59,383 nucleotides of DNA from a virus: positions 1 through 59,383 of the IMG/VR virus record IMGVR_UViG_3300045950_000335. One strand, 5' to 3'. The position numbers and the translations under genes are program-made. The notes below the pieces were generated by a model. That model was given only the letters and a program-made list of their open reading frames with translations. It did not search any database and was not told the DNA's origin. Below are positions 39,661 through 48,464 of this stretch, in pieces; position 1 is the first letter of the stretch, and each line of letters starts with the position of its first letter.

Positions 39661-40707
39661 CTACGCGATGGACAGCACCGCGTTGCTGTTGCGTTTCGCA
39701 CAGCCAATACCGAACTTTGAAGTCATCGCGAAGTGGTAGGTGTACTGGTCGATGGGACGGCCCGGATAGCGCATGCGCATGAAGTCGTCTGCATCGCGGC
39801 GGAACTCAATGCTGTTTGCCAGGTTCAGCATGTAGCAGCGCTTGGACCATGGAATCGCCGGAGCGGCCAGGCCGAAGTTGGTATCGAAATCCGGCACGTA
39901 GGTCAGCGGGATACCGTCGAACTTCAGCGTGTCGGTCGCCATGTCAATGGACAATTTGGAGCCGCTGCCATAGGTGATCTGGGTCTGGTTGGACGCCAGC
40001 ACCGCATTGCGCAGGGCATCGTAGAAGTCCGATCCACAGAAGACATGGGTGAAGCGCCCCTTCTTGCGCTGGATGTTGCGCTTGGCTGTTTCCAGCGCAC
40101 CGAGCAGCGCGGCCTGCGTGGAGGCAAGAGCGGTTGCCGCATGGTTCTGCCACCAGGCGTTGCTGGCCGAGATGTTGCCAACGGTTCCTGCGGTCGGCGT
40201 CAGCGAGACGATGGCATCGATGCCGGGCTGCGCGTTGGTGTACTGCGAACCGTCCAGCCACAGCAGCGCGTGAACGTGGTCCTTCACACCCTCCTGCAGC
40301 GCGGTATGGTGCGACAGGATCATGTTGGTCAGCGCCACGGCCTCGCCCTTGGTGGCGGTGCTCTTGCCGGTGTCGTCGGTGACGGTGATGCCGGCGCGCT
40401 TCAGTTCGTCCTCGTTCAGCATGAAGCCGTCGTGGTGGTTCATCCAGTCGAACTTCGCCATGTCGTTCGGGTTGCGGCTGTTGTAGGTCACGCGGCCGTT
40501 GCCGGACCACAATTGGCCGTTGGCGTCGTTCGACTTGTAGACGTTGATGGTGAAGCCGTCCACGCCGCCCACGATGTCCTTTGCCTTTGGCAAAAGCGCA
40601 TCGAGCAGCGGGCGCTCGACGTTTATTTGATCTACGGGCTTGTTCTTCCCGTAAGCCGTGATGGCAACCTTGCCGATCTTGGCGATTTCTGCGGCGTTCA
40701 AGGCCAT
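39661..40707 (-). CDS. Major capsid protein
   Basis: A 348-residue HK97-fold capsid candidate. Its N-arm is MALNAAEIAKIGKVAITAYG. LNEDELKRAGITVTDDTGKSTATKGEAVALTN lies in the middle, and the C-terminal RYPGRPIDQYTYHFAMTSKFGIGCAKRNSNAVLSI is typical of podovirus capsids in the P22/BPP-1-like range. AAAGGAGAATCATC precedes the ATG. It follows the scaffold gene. The gene has the strong codon bias expected for the most abundant virion protein. Confidence 0.85.
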   Translation of the reverse strand: MALNAAEIAKIGKVAITAYGKNKPVDQINVERPLLDALLPKAKDIVGGVDGFTINVYKSNDANGQLWSGNGRVTYNSRNPNDMAKFDWMNHHDGFMLNEDELKRAGITVTDDTGKSTATKGEAVALTNMILSHHTALQEGVKDHVHALLWLDGSQYTNAQPGIDAIVSLTPTAGTVGNISASNAWWQNHAATALASTQAALLGALETAKRNIQRKKGRFTHVFCGSDFYDALRNAVLASNQTQITYGSGSKLSIDMATDTLKFDGIPLTYVPDFDTNFGLAAPAIPWSKRCYMLNLANSIEFRRDADDFMRMRYPGRPIDQYTYHFAMTSKFGIGCAKRNSNAVLSIA

Positions 40708-40804
40708 GATGATTCTCCTTTATCGAAAAAATAGGTTCAGTTTTCTCGGTCGGGCGAAACCATTTCACAGCCCTTGCGACTGGCGAGGCCGCATTCAGCC
40801 GGTG

Positions 40805-41017
40805 CTACTCGTTCTCCAGCCCCATTTCGCTGATGACAGCTTCCTGCGGGCTGGGAGACTTTCCCTGCAAAAGCTCCTTGGCTTTTGCCAGGGCGGCGTC
40901 GATGCTGCCGACGCCTTCCAGATAATCCTTCTCGCTTGCTTCGTCCTCCGGCGGGCAGATGCCAACCGAAAACAGACCGTCTTCGCCGATCTCGATTTCC
41001 ACGCAAATCTTTTCCAT
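40805..41017 (-). CDS. Small acidic protein between scaffold and capsid genes
   Basis: A 70-residue protein (MEKICVEIEIGEDGLFSVGICPPED...) with a beta N-terminus and helical C-terminus. Its last 12 residues, QEAVISEMGLEN, resemble both ends of the scaffold protein next door (QDAVLEELGIAD; TEAVLQELGLMD). It may be a minor scaffold or decoration factor that binds the same partner. GGGGATAGGGC precedes the ATG. Confidence 0.65.
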   Translation of the reverse strand: MEKICVEIEIGEDGLFSVGICPPEDEASEKDYLEGVGSIDAALAKAKELLQGKSPSPQEAVISEMGLENE

Positions 41018-41028
41018 GCCCTATCCCC

Positions 41029-42072
41029 TTAATCCATCAAACCGAGTTCCTGCAACACTGCCTCGGTCGGGTTGCTCGGTGCCGGGCGCCCAACCGTATG
41101 CCCGGTTCCGCGCAACGGTGCCGGCGCGGCGCTGCGTTGCGCCTGCCCAGCCAGCGCCGCCTTCAGGCTGCGGTACTGCATCTCGATCACTCGCGGCCAC
41201 TGATCCGGCGGGAAATTGCGCGCCACGTCCTCCATCTGCGCCTGCAGGTGTGGCAGCAGCGCCTTGAAGTCCGGGTCGGTCTGCTCCCAGTTGGCCTGCA
41301 TCTGCTTCACCGATTCGACGGACTGCTGGATGGCCTGCTGATGCGCGGCGCTGAATTCCTGTTCCCGCCTGAGCTGCTGCGACTCGCGGCTCGCGCGCTC
41401 CTGAATCCTGCGGCTGCGCGCCAGCTCAAGTGCGGCCTGCTCGGTGATCTCAAGACCATCCACCTGCCGCTGCAGGTCGGGGAAGTCATCCAGCACGCTC
41501 GCTTGGATCGTGATACGCTTGCCGTGGGCGGCCTCGAACATCTTGATGGTGTTCGAAATGGCCATGCGCACCGCCTGCTCATCGCCTTCCTGCAGCGCCT
41601 TGCGAAAGGCTGAGAACTCCACCAGGTCTTCGGCAGCGGCGGCATCGTTGTAGCCAAGCTGTTTCAGCGACTCGAACGATTCCCTGTATCTTTGCGCCTC
41701 GGCGGAGGCCTCGTCCGCGCGCTGCTTCTCCTGCTTGTAGCCTTCCGTCACCTTGCGGAAGCGCTCGTTGGCGTTCTGGCTCTTGCTGTCCAGCGGCGCA
41801 AGGTCGGCCTCAGTCAGGCCGTCTGCCTTCTTCTCTTCCGGCTGTTTCTCTTCCGGCTGTTGTTCAGCAGGCTTGGTCTCCTGCTTGGTCTCCTGCCCGG
41901 TAGCTGATTCGGATTGCTTCTCGCCTTCCGCCACCGCATCGGCGATGCCGAGTTCTTCGAGCACCGCATCCTGCGGCGTCTCGGCTTCCGCTTCTCCGCC
42001 ATCAGGTGAACCGCCATCGGCTCCATCCTTGAGTTCGTCGAAGTATCCTGGCATTGCAAACAGCTTTTTCAT
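41029..42072 (-). CDS. Capsid scaffolding protein
   Basis: A 347-residue, very acidic and helical protein with a Gln/Glu/Lys-rich low-complexity N-terminal part (KQETKPAEQQPEEKQPEEKK) and long coiled coils (YKQEKQRADEASAEAQRYRESFE; QQSVESVKQMQANWEQ). This is typical of scaffolds that guide procapsid assembly and then leave. It lies between portal and capsid genes. An AV[LI]xELG motif occurs near both termini. Confidence 0.82.
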   Translation of the reverse strand: MKKLFAMPGYFDELKDGADGGSPDGGEAEAETPQDAVLEELGIADAVAEGEKQSESATGQETKQETKPAEQQPEEKQPEEKKADGLTEADLAPLDSKSQNANERFRKVTEGYKQEKQRADEASAEAQRYRESFESLKQLGYNDAAAAEDLVEFSAFRKALQEGDEQAVRMAISNTIKMFEAAHGKRITIQASVLDDFPDLQRQVDGLEITEQAALELARSRRIQERASRESQQLRREQEFSAAHQQAIQQSVESVKQMQANWEQTDPDFKALLPHLQAQMEDVARNFPPDQWPRVIEMQYRSLKAALAGQAQRSAAPAPLRGTGHTVGRPAPSNPTEAVLQELGLMD

Positions 42073-42134
42073 CGGTCGGCACCTTGGTCATTCACGTGCG
42101 CCGACGGTAGCGCGACCGGATTTTTTCCATGCGA

Positions 42135-43943
42135 TTACGCTGTCGCAGCAGGCGCTGCGATGCCGAGCAATTCCTGCGCATCAAGCTTCTCGTCGAAGCG
42201 CTTGAGAGTTTCGTCCAGCAGCTTCACCACGGAATTTGCCTGACCCGCCATGCCCTGGGCGTTCAGCATGACGACCTTCTCCATCGCCTGCTGGATGATT
42301 GGCAGCAACCGAATCCACTGGTCACGCTCGCGCATCTTGTTCGGGCGCGACGTGGAACCGGCGCGGATGCCGATGTTGACCAACTCGAACATCTCTTTCT
42401 TGGTCAGCTCCGGCCATACCGCCGATTCCCCGAATCGCTGCGCGATTTGTGCGGCGGTCACGTTCTGCAGCAGGAGCTGTGCGCTGTAGATGGCAATGTC
42501 GGTGAGCCAGTCCTCGATCACGTCCAGCGCTTCGGAGGTGCGCGACTGCATGCCCATGCTCATGATCTCCGCCTCGGTCGCGGTCTTGGCCTTGTTGATC
42601 GCGCCGCGGCTGGCATCCTGCGTGTTGCCGACCATCTCGATGTCGCGCATGATGTCGCTGGTGTCGTACATCTGAGGGTTATAGGGTATTTCCGGCAGAT
42701 GGCCGAGCTGGTTCTGCAGCGGCGTGTTGGCGTCCATCGTCACACCGATCACGTCGGTGTTGATGCTGCGACCTGCGATCTTGGTCACTTCTTCGTCGGT
42801 GATGCCGGAAGCCTTGTTCAGCAAACGCACCGGGATGTTCTTCTTGCGGTGCTCGGACGCATTGGTGCGGCGCGTGTTGTACTCGTCCTGCAGCTCGATC
42901 AGTTGCTCGACCATGGACTTCGGGTACTTCTTTCCGTCCACCCGGCGCAGTTGCAGGCCGAAGAATGGATACCACTGCGCGCCCAGCGAATCAGGCGTGT
43001 ACGGCTCGCGCACATAAAAACTTGAGCCCTCGCACAGCGTGTATACCGTCAAGTCTGACATGCTCCAGACCTCGTAGACATGAACGATCTTGTCGTCATC
43101 GTCCATTTCTGCGGCGTCGCCTTCGGTGTTCCCCGTGTTAATGGTGTACTTCTTCGCCGACTTCGGCGGCTCCACGCCGAACTGCGACTTGAACGCGCCG
43201 ACCGTCATCTTGATGCGGTGCGCGATGGCCGACGCCTGCATGAACTCGTCGATGTCGCGGCACGAGGCATCCAGCACGATCACGTCGTCCGGCTGCAGCA
43301 CGTCAACCACCAGCCCCTCTGACACGACCACCTCGACCTGCCGATTCAGAGCCTCAACCTGCTGGTTAAGCTCGAACAGCTTGGCCTCATGCTCGGCGCA
43401 CTCGCCGCCTTCCGCGCCGGTCTCGGCGATCAGCGCCTTGATGCGCTCAATGTTGTCCTGGGTGTCGTTGATGCGGTTGCGGATCAGCGGGTCTTCCGAG
43501 CGCACCTTCTGGTACACCACCTTCACCCAGCCAACAGTCGCGGTCAGCGATGACCTGACGGCAGACTTCCCGCGCTGCTTGAGCTTGGCATCCTTGACCA
43601 GGTAGACGTTCATCGCAGCCTGCATGGTCTGCGCGAAGCCGCTGTATAGCGTGTATTGCTCGCGGCTCACGCGGTCGTCAGGCGTTACCGCGATCTCCGG
43701 TGCCTTGGCGTAGATTGCCGGCTGCACCGTCTCCAAGATAGAGCCGACGAGGTTGACGCGAACCTGCCCTCTTTCCCCGTCCTCGTTCGGGTTGCCGTCG
43801 GCATATTCGCGCGCCTTCTCCCACCCCTTGGCGCGCTCTTTCAGCTCCGATTCAAAGGCTTTGATGCGCTTGAGCAGGCGCTTGGCATGTGCCTGCTCTT
43901 CCTTTGGCGGCTCCGGCCTTACCTCGTCGGCTGCCTGCAGCAT
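42135..43943 (-). CDS. Portal protein
   Basis: A 602-residue portal. Its N-terminal helix is KRLLKRIKAFESELKERAKGWEKAREYADG, then LVGSILETVQPAIYAKAPEIAVTP, VVDVLQPDDVIVLDAS and YNTRRTNASEHRKKNIPVRLLNKASG. The C-terminal region is LLLQNVTAAQIAQRFG. Twelve copies form the ring through which DNA is packaged and ejected. It lies between terminase and scaffold, as in P22-like genomes. Confidence 0.88.
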   Translation of the reverse strand: MLQAADEVRPEPPKEEQAHAKRLLKRIKAFESELKERAKGWEKAREYADGNPNEDGERGQVRVNLVGSILETVQPAIYAKAPEIAVTPDDRVSREQYTLYSGFAQTMQAAMNVYLVKDAKLKQRGKSAVRSSLTATVGWVKVVYQKVRSEDPLIRNRINDTQDNIERIKALIAETGAEGGECAEHEAKLFELNQQVEALNRQVEVVVSEGLVVDVLQPDDVIVLDASCRDIDEFMQASAIAHRIKMTVGAFKSQFGVEPPKSAKKYTINTGNTEGDAAEMDDDDKIVHVYEVWSMSDLTVYTLCEGSSFYVREPYTPDSLGAQWYPFFGLQLRRVDGKKYPKSMVEQLIELQDEYNTRRTNASEHRKKNIPVRLLNKASGITDEEVTKIAGRSINTDVIGVTMDANTPLQNQLGHLPEIPYNPQMYDTSDIMRDIEMVGNTQDASRGAINKAKTATEAEIMSMGMQSRTSEALDVIEDWLTDIAIYSAQLLLQNVTAAQIAQRFGESAVWPELTKKEMFELVNIGIRAGSTSRPNKMRERDQWIRLLPIIQQAMEKVVMLNAQGMAGQANSVVKLLDETLKRFDEKLDAQELLGIAAPAATA

Positions 43944-43946
43944 TGG

Positions 43947-44255
43947 TTAGATGTCGGACATGAAGGTGGCTTGCAGGTCGCCGCTGGTGTAGGCGGTGAT
44001 GTTCAGGCGAATCTTCTGCTTGAGCGTGATTTCCTGGATTGCGAGCGCCGGACCGGTGCGTGCGGTTGCGCCGGTCGCGGTCGCCCAGGTCGTGCCATCC
44101 TCAGAGGTCTCGATCACACCGGAACCGACGAACGCGCCGGACGGGGAATAGACCAGTGCGGGCACCTTCATTCCCGGCATGAAACCGGCTTCCTCGGTGT
44201 TGATCGTCGCTCCTGCGGCCAGAGCGGCCAATACTGCGGTCTGCTTGAGTTTCAT
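43947..44255 (-). CDS. Small head-associated protein
   Basis: A 102-residue protein (MKLKQTAVLAALAAGATINTEEAGF...), beta-rich after a hydrophobic start, with AFVGSGVIETSEDGTTWATATGA typical of Ig-like or decoration folds. Start 44255 follows GGGAGAATCCC; the upstream extension to 44303 is rejected. The N-terminal AVLAALAAGATI could resemble a signal peptide but lacks a clear cleavage site. Probably a head decoration protein. Confidence 0.6.
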   Translation of the reverse strand: MKLKQTAVLAALAAGATINTEEAGFMPGMKVPALVYSPSGAFVGSGVIETSEDGTTWATATGATARTGPALAIQEITLKQKIRLNITAYTSGDLQATFMSDI

Positions 44256-44324
44256 GGGATTCTCCCGGACAAGTGTGCAAAATTGCACCGGAAGCGTAGC
44301 CATCTCACGGGCTACCCATGCGAT

Positions 44325-45722
44325 TTATCCTCGGTACGGAGAGCGCTCCTTGCGCTCAGTTGAATTCTGGTACACCCATTCGATGGTTCCTGGCGCTGCC
44401 GCCTTCCTCTTCTGTCCGCTCTGCCGGGAGAATGGGCGCGACATGCAGGCATAGCGCCAGTCATCGGCCGCGTGATCCTCCATCTCGCTGTCCAGGTCTT
44501 CCTGGTTGTGCCCGTCATGCTGCAGCAGCGGGATGGTGCGTATAGAGTCCAAGCAGGTATCGAAGGTGTAGATCATCGGCTCGTCATCGATGCCAACGAA
44601 ACGCTGGCGCATCTGGTCCCATCCGTTGATGCGGTTGTTGTCCGCCTGCTTGAATCTGGCGCCGGACTTCGCCAGGCGTTCTGCGATGCTGGGGCCTCCG
44701 TCAACCTTCCAGCACGACGGGTCGGCAACGCCATAGGCGATGCTTTCCCCTTTCTCGCGCTTGACGATGCCTGCGCCGACTTCTTCAGCAGTCAGTTTCA
44801 GGCCGACGTTCGGCTCAGAAGCACCATACCATTCACGGTATCGCACCAGCGCGTTCTTCGGGATATGCAGCCCGCCGTCGCTGATCGCCCACCATCCGAC
44901 AGAGAACGGCTTGGCCGAACCCCAGTCGAACGACCTGAACCTAGTCCAATTAGCCGGAATTTGGAATGGCTTAATGACATGCCGACCCTTATCCCAGCAA
45001 TCGAAGAACGCCCCGGCCACAATGTCCCAGTCTCCGTCCAGCCACGCCTTTACCAGCTCGGCCGAGCCGGACGATTTCAGCAGCGCGATGTACTGTTTGT
45101 TGTCTCGCAGATATTTGTTGTCCGTCACCTTGGACGGGATAAACACCCGCGTCAGACCCGTTTCCGGATCGGTGAACGGATGGTAAGGCGGCGCCACGTC
45201 GATGAATCGCGACTTAACCCAGATATGGCCACGACCTCCAGGGTTTCCCGATGCCCGAATACGGCCGTGCACACCGTGCGCCGAGCGCAAGCAAGCCTTC
45301 AGCTTGTTGTACCCGTATGGCGTCGCGTGATTGGTCAGCTCGTCGAATCCGATCCAGGTGTACTGATGGCCCTGGTATCCGTCTGCATCGCGTTCGTGCT
45401 CCAGATAGCGCATCTTGAGCGTGGCACCGGATAAAAAATACCAGCAGTTCGAGAACGGATATTCCGCGCTGGCCTGCGTTTTGTACACCGCGCCCAGCGG
45501 AGGGTACAGCTCGCGCGCCCTGATTTGGAGCTCCTCAAGCTCGTTGTAGGTCTTGCGGAAGATAATGCCGCGCCAGATTCTTCCCAGCCTCACATCCTGC
45601 AGGTAGTCTCCAAGCAGGTAATCAGACTTGCCACCGCCACGCGCGCCGCCGAAAAACAGCTCGTCAACGAACTGCGCGGTGATCGCGCTACTTTGCGGAC
45701 CCGGCTGCGGTTCCCAAACCAT
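44325..45722 (-). CDS. Terminase large subunit
   Basis: A 465-residue packaging motor. The N-terminal ATPase has Walker A GGARGGGKS (about residues 25-33), Walker B TWIGFDEL and motif C-like RIRASGNPGG. The C-terminal RNase H-like nuclease begins at FRSFDWGSAKPFSVGWW and continues to YGVADPSCWK and the final acidic EDHAADDWRYACM. It cuts and pumps phage DNA into the portal. It overlaps the small subunit gene by 35 bases. Confidence 0.93.
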   Translation of the reverse strand: MVWEPQPGPQSSAITAQFVDELFFGGARGGGKSDYLLGDYLQDVRLGRIWRGIIFRKTYNELEELQIRARELYPPLGAVYKTQASAEYPFSNCWYFLSGATLKMRYLEHERDADGYQGHQYTWIGFDELTNHATPYGYNKLKACLRSAHGVHGRIRASGNPGGRGHIWVKSRFIDVAPPYHPFTDPETGLTRVFIPSKVTDNKYLRDNKQYIALLKSSGSAELVKAWLDGDWDIVAGAFFDCWDKGRHVIKPFQIPANWTRFRSFDWGSAKPFSVGWWAISDGGLHIPKNALVRYREWYGASEPNVGLKLTAEEVGAGIVKREKGESIAYGVADPSCWKVDGGPSIAERLAKSGARFKQADNNRINGWDQMRQRFVGIDDEPMIYTFDTCLDSIRTIPLLQHDGHNQEDLDSEMEDHAADDWRYACMSRPFSRQSGQKRKAAAPGTIEWVYQNSTERKERSPYRG

Positions 45723-46137
45723 GAGACTTCAACCACTCTTCCTTCGTCAACTTCGGGGCTTCGCGCACTTCCTGCGTGATGGTGCCGCTATGATTCGTCT
45801 CGGTCTTCTCGACCATCAGCCCTAGCATCTTGGCCTTGGCAATCGTCGCGGCCGTTGCCGCAGCCGCCTGCGGAGTCAGCGCAGACAGCGCAATATTCCT
45901 GTTCTCGTCCAGCTCCCTAATGATGTCATCCACTGTGATCTCATTGCGCTCTTGTGCCTGCTTCTGCAATTCCACAAGAGCGCTTTTTACCTTTACATTC
46001 CTTAACAGCCTTGATGCTTGCTGCTCTGCTGTCCTCTGGCTGAAACCGGCACGAATAGCGGCTTGCTTGCCGTTGTAGTCTTTAACATATTCGCTGACGA
46101 AAGCGGCCTGCTTCGGTGTCAACTTCTTCTCGCTCAT
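45688..46137 (-). CDS. Terminase small subunit
   Basis: A 149-residue protein of the Terminase_2 type. LTPKQAAFVSEYVKDYNGKQAAIRAGFSQRTAEQQASRLLRN is the DNA-binding helix-turn-helix, followed by oligomerisation helices. It recognises the pac/cos site and stimulates the large subunit. It overlaps the preceding small gene by four bases. Confidence 0.9.
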   Translation of the reverse strand: MSEKKLTPKQAAFVSEYVKDYNGKQAAIRAGFSQRTAEQQASRLLRNVKVKSALVELQKQAQERNEITVDDIIRELDENRNIALSALTPQAAAATAATIAKAKMLGLMVEKTETNHSGTITQEVREAPKLTKEEWLKSHGLGTAAGSAK

Positions 46138-46400
46138 ACCTCCTCCGCAGCCTCCACCGGCATGCTCACGCCGAACACCTTCACGTAATCCAGCCTCTTG
46201 AACAGATGCACCCGGTTATGCCCGTCAATTCTCGCCCTGGCCTTCTTCACGATTCCGCGCTCTTCCATGCCGAGCAGCGCACACAGTGCCGTCTTTACCG
46301 GCAATTCGCAGCGTGCCGCGATGGCCGCCACCGGCTGCCAAGTGTTAAGCAGCTCTCCATGAACCTTCATCTCAACCTCTGACAGCCTGTTCTTGTTCAT
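46134..46400 (-). CDS. Small winged-helix-like protein
   Basis: An 88-residue protein. WQPVAAIAARCELPVKTALCALLGMEERGIVKKARARIDGHNRVHLFKR reads like a winged helix-turn-helix DNA-binding domain. Coupled to RusA (upstream) and terminase small subunit (downstream) by four-base overlaps; it may regulate the late operon or assist packaging. Confidence 0.6.
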   Translation of the reverse strand: MNKNRLSEVEMKVHGELLNTWQPVAAIAARCELPVKTALCALLGMEERGIVKKARARIDGHNRVHLFKRLDYVKVFGVSMPVEAAEEV

Positions 46401-46771
46401 TCTCCCCCCGGTTGCTTGCTTATCCTCACCTCTACCGCCCCGCCCATCACTGGAACGTCAGACACGAACGGATGCGACACGAACCGCTTATCATCCACGC
46501 CCAGAGCATCGGCAATCCCGTCCCGGTACGACTTGAACGATGCCAGGCAGTTGTCGTCATCCGGCAAACGTCTGGTCTTTGGCCTGAACGTGATCCACAA
46601 ATGGATGCGCCCCGCATATTCGGCAAACGTCTGCTTGTTAAGGCCAGCCTCTCGCGCTGCATAGAATCCGGCCGCTCGCGCCTTCTTTGCCGATCCGGCC
46701 TTCTTTGCCCAATGAGTCCTGGCATTCGGAGAAAGCGCCTTGTCCGGCCACGGAAGAACGATGGTCGTCAT
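46397..46771 (-). CDS. rusA: RusA-family Holliday junction resolvase
   Basis: A 124-residue protein with the RusA core: an N-terminal strand and LSPNARTHWAKKAGSAKKARAAGFYAARE, then RLPDDDNCLASFKSYRDGIADALGVDDKRF, which holds the catalytic aspartates (PDDDN and VDD). RusA cuts four-way junctions; in phages it resolves branched DNA before packaging. It sits next to terminase. Confidence 0.9.
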   Translation of the reverse strand: MTTIVLPWPDKALSPNARTHWAKKAGSAKKARAAGFYAAREAGLNKQTFAEYAGRIHLWITFRPKTRRLPDDDNCLASFKSYRDGIADALGVDDKRFVSHPFVSDVPVMGGAVEVRISKQPGGE

Positions 46772-46932
46772 ACTCCATCCCTATCCTTGCACCGCTCCGG
46801 CCTGTCCACCTGCCCCGCCTCCCGGTTTGTCCCGAACTTGATGCGCTTCAACAAACAACCCCAACTGGTGAAATACACTGGCGGCTTCGTCACCACACGG
46901 AAGGCATGATGCTTGCAGCCTTGGCATATCAC
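46768..46932 (-). CDS. Small Cys-containing protein, 54 aa
   Basis: A GTG start at 46932 overlaps the upstream stop (GTGA) and gives ICQGCKHHAFRVVTKPPVYFTSWGCLLKRI..., with a CxxC-HH pair and two later Cys that could bind zinc. Longer alternatives further upstream run inside the neighbouring gene. It overlaps the rusA start by four bases. Confidence 0.55.
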   Translation of the reverse strand: MICQGCKHHAFRVVTKPPVYFTSWGCLLKRIKFGTNREAGQVDRPERCKDRDGV

Positions 46933-47306
46933 GCCGCCAACCTTGCCGCCATCCGCGTTGCCGTGCGCGCAATCGCCACATTCGGCTGGAGCTCGAACCA
47001 TCCAAGCAACAGATTCGCGCTCGCCTCCATCGCGGCATAGCGCAGCTCGGTGCATTGGTACTCGGCCGCATGGATTTCGTCGCACAACCGGCGCACCGAT
47101 CCGCAATGCGTATGGATATGCGCCGCCTTCGTCAGCTTCTCGCACAACTCGGCCAGCACGTACAGATCGACCAGGTGCCGCTGGTTCGCCACGTTATGCT
47201 CCAGCGCCAGCAGCGCCGCATGCGCGTCCAGCGCGTAGCGGTTACGCTTCACGCCCAGCGGCATCACCGCGAGCGTGCTGTGCTTCTTTCCGCGCTTCCG
47301 GCTCAT
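46929..47306 (-). CDS. Helical phage protein of unknown function
   Basis: A 125-residue protein (MSRKRGKKHSTLAVMPLGVKRNRYALDAHAALLALEHNVAN...) with a basic N-terminus and a regular helical body. ALDAHAALLALEHN resembles uncharacterised proteins found beside NinB/NinG-type recombination genes. Four-base overlaps with both neighbours. Confidence 0.6.
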   Translation of the reverse strand: MSRKRGKKHSTLAVMPLGVKRNRYALDAHAALLALEHNVANQRHLVDLYVLAELCEKLTKAAHIHTHCGSVRRLCDEIHAAEYQCTELRYAAMEASANLLLGWFELQPNVAIARTATRMAARLAA

Positions 47307-47623
47307 TTCAGCACCACCAATCCGACATCGATCCAGAATTGCTGTGTCCGCTGAACCCCCTGCCGGTGCATCAGCTCGATCTCGTCGCGGGTGAACTGCT
47401 TGGACTTCGTGCGTCCGTCGATTAGGTCATGGCACGAACTGCAGCAGAACGCGCCGAACAGGTCGCTGGTCTTGGTTCCCATGCCGCCGCCGTTGAGGTG
47501 CGACAGCACCACCGTTGCATGGTCGTGATTGCAGACGCCGGGGATGCGCACCAGGCACGGCTGGCCGCGAGCGCTGTCGCGCAGGTCGCGGGATTCGTGG
47601 CGGCGCTGCTTCTGCAGGTTCAT
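47303..47623 (-). CDS. DUF1364-family HNH-like nuclease
   Basis: A 106-residue protein with the DUF1364 signature: RDSARGQPCLVRIPGVCNHDHATVVLSHLN, GMGTKTSDLFGAFCCSSCHDLIDGRT. Paired Cys and His residues suggest a zinc-bound HNH-type nuclease, in the NinG neighbourhood of lambdoid phages. Start 47623 overlaps the preceding stop (ATGA). Confidence 0.85.
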   Translation of the reverse strand: MNLQKQRRHESRDLRDSARGQPCLVRIPGVCNHDHATVVLSHLNGGGMGTKTSDLFGAFCCSSCHDLIDGRTKSKQFTRDEIELMHRQGVQRTQQFWIDVGLVVLK

Positions 47624-48000
47624 GCCGTCACACTCCACCCGCATTCCGGGCACTTGCTGCAGTCAATCAGTCGCCCTGGCCCGCCCGGCGACACCGTGCA
47701 GACTTCACCCAGGTCCCGTGATCCGGTGAATGTCTGCGCGATGGCTTGGCCTGGCTGCATGTCCGCGCCGCACTTCTTGCATTGCTGGATGCCCAGCGCC
47801 TGCTTCAATTTCAGCAAGGTGCAGTTCGCCCCATCCGCAAGATGTCCGTTCTCGTCCAGCGTCCGCTGGATCGCGGCGCGCAGCCGGTCTATCTCGCCCA
47901 GTAGCGCAGCGCGCTCGTAGCTCTCGGTGCCGCGCTGGTTCACATAGCGCGGATTCACGCGCTGGCGGATGTCGGCTTCAAATTCTGGTGTCAGTCTCAT
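47620..48000 (-). CDS. Zinc-ribbon phage protein
   Basis: A 126-residue protein. The N-terminal half is helical (ERAALLGEIDRLRAAIQRTLDE). The C-terminal half has CKKC and CSKCPECG spaced about 40 residues apart, a zinc ribbon like those in prokaryotic DksA/Com-like and NinF-like proteins. Function unknown. Four-base overlaps with both neighbours. Confidence 0.6.
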   Translation of the reverse strand: MRLTPEFEADIRQRVNPRYVNQRGTESYERAALLGEIDRLRAAIQRTLDENGHLADGANCTLLKLKQALGIQQCKKCGADMQPGQAIAQTFTGSRDLGEVCTVSPGGPGRLIDCSKCPECGWSVTA

Positions 48001-48464
48001 GCTTCCCCCACAAACGATTCGGCCATCTGTTCAATCTGCTCCGGCGTCAACGTCAGCCAGTACCGCTCCGCTATCAGTCGGCAGATAGCGCGCGCGACTT
48101 CGTGATATTCCCCTTCATCCATCGAATCGAACGCCAGACTGCGCGGGATCACTTGAACGACCATGCCGTAGCCAGGAACCAGAATGCCGATCTCTTCGCA
48201 GGCGATGCGCCCCTCCATTTGGAGGCGCTTGATCGCGGTATGCGCATCCAAACCGGCGAATGCCTCGATGTTCGCCGTGACAAGCTGGCCGATGCGATGC
48301 ACCAGCCGGTTGAATCGCGGGTTGCGCAGCTTCACCAGCGTCGCGGCGATGACATCGCCGGGCTTGTAGTTCTTCTCCTTCAGGCGTGATGCGGCGTACT
48401 GGTCGGCCGGTATCAGGCCGCGATCATTCACCCGGAAGTAGATGCGCTCTTTCCTTGCAGTCAT
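47997..48464 (-). CDS. DUF1367-like phage protein
   Basis: A 155-residue protein. RGLIPADQYAASRLKEKNYKPGDVIAATLVKLRNPRFNRLVHRIG followed by VQVIPRSLAFDSMDEGEYHEVARAICRLIAERY matches the DUF1367 pattern, found beside ninB/ninG recombination genes in many Gammaproteobacterial phages. Exact role unknown. Confidence 0.7.
   Translation of the reverse strand: MTARKERIYFRVNDRGLIPADQYAASRLKEKNYKPGDVIAATLVKLRNPRFNRLVHRIGQLVTANIEAFAGLDAHTAIKRLQMEGRIACEEIGILVPGYGMVVQVIPRSLAFDSMDEGEYHEVARAICRLIAERYWLTLTPEQIEQMAESFVGEA

Noticed and set aside
42129-43025. 298-codon plus-strand frame opposite the portal gene
   Set aside because: Shadow of the portal; no ribosome binding site or domain.
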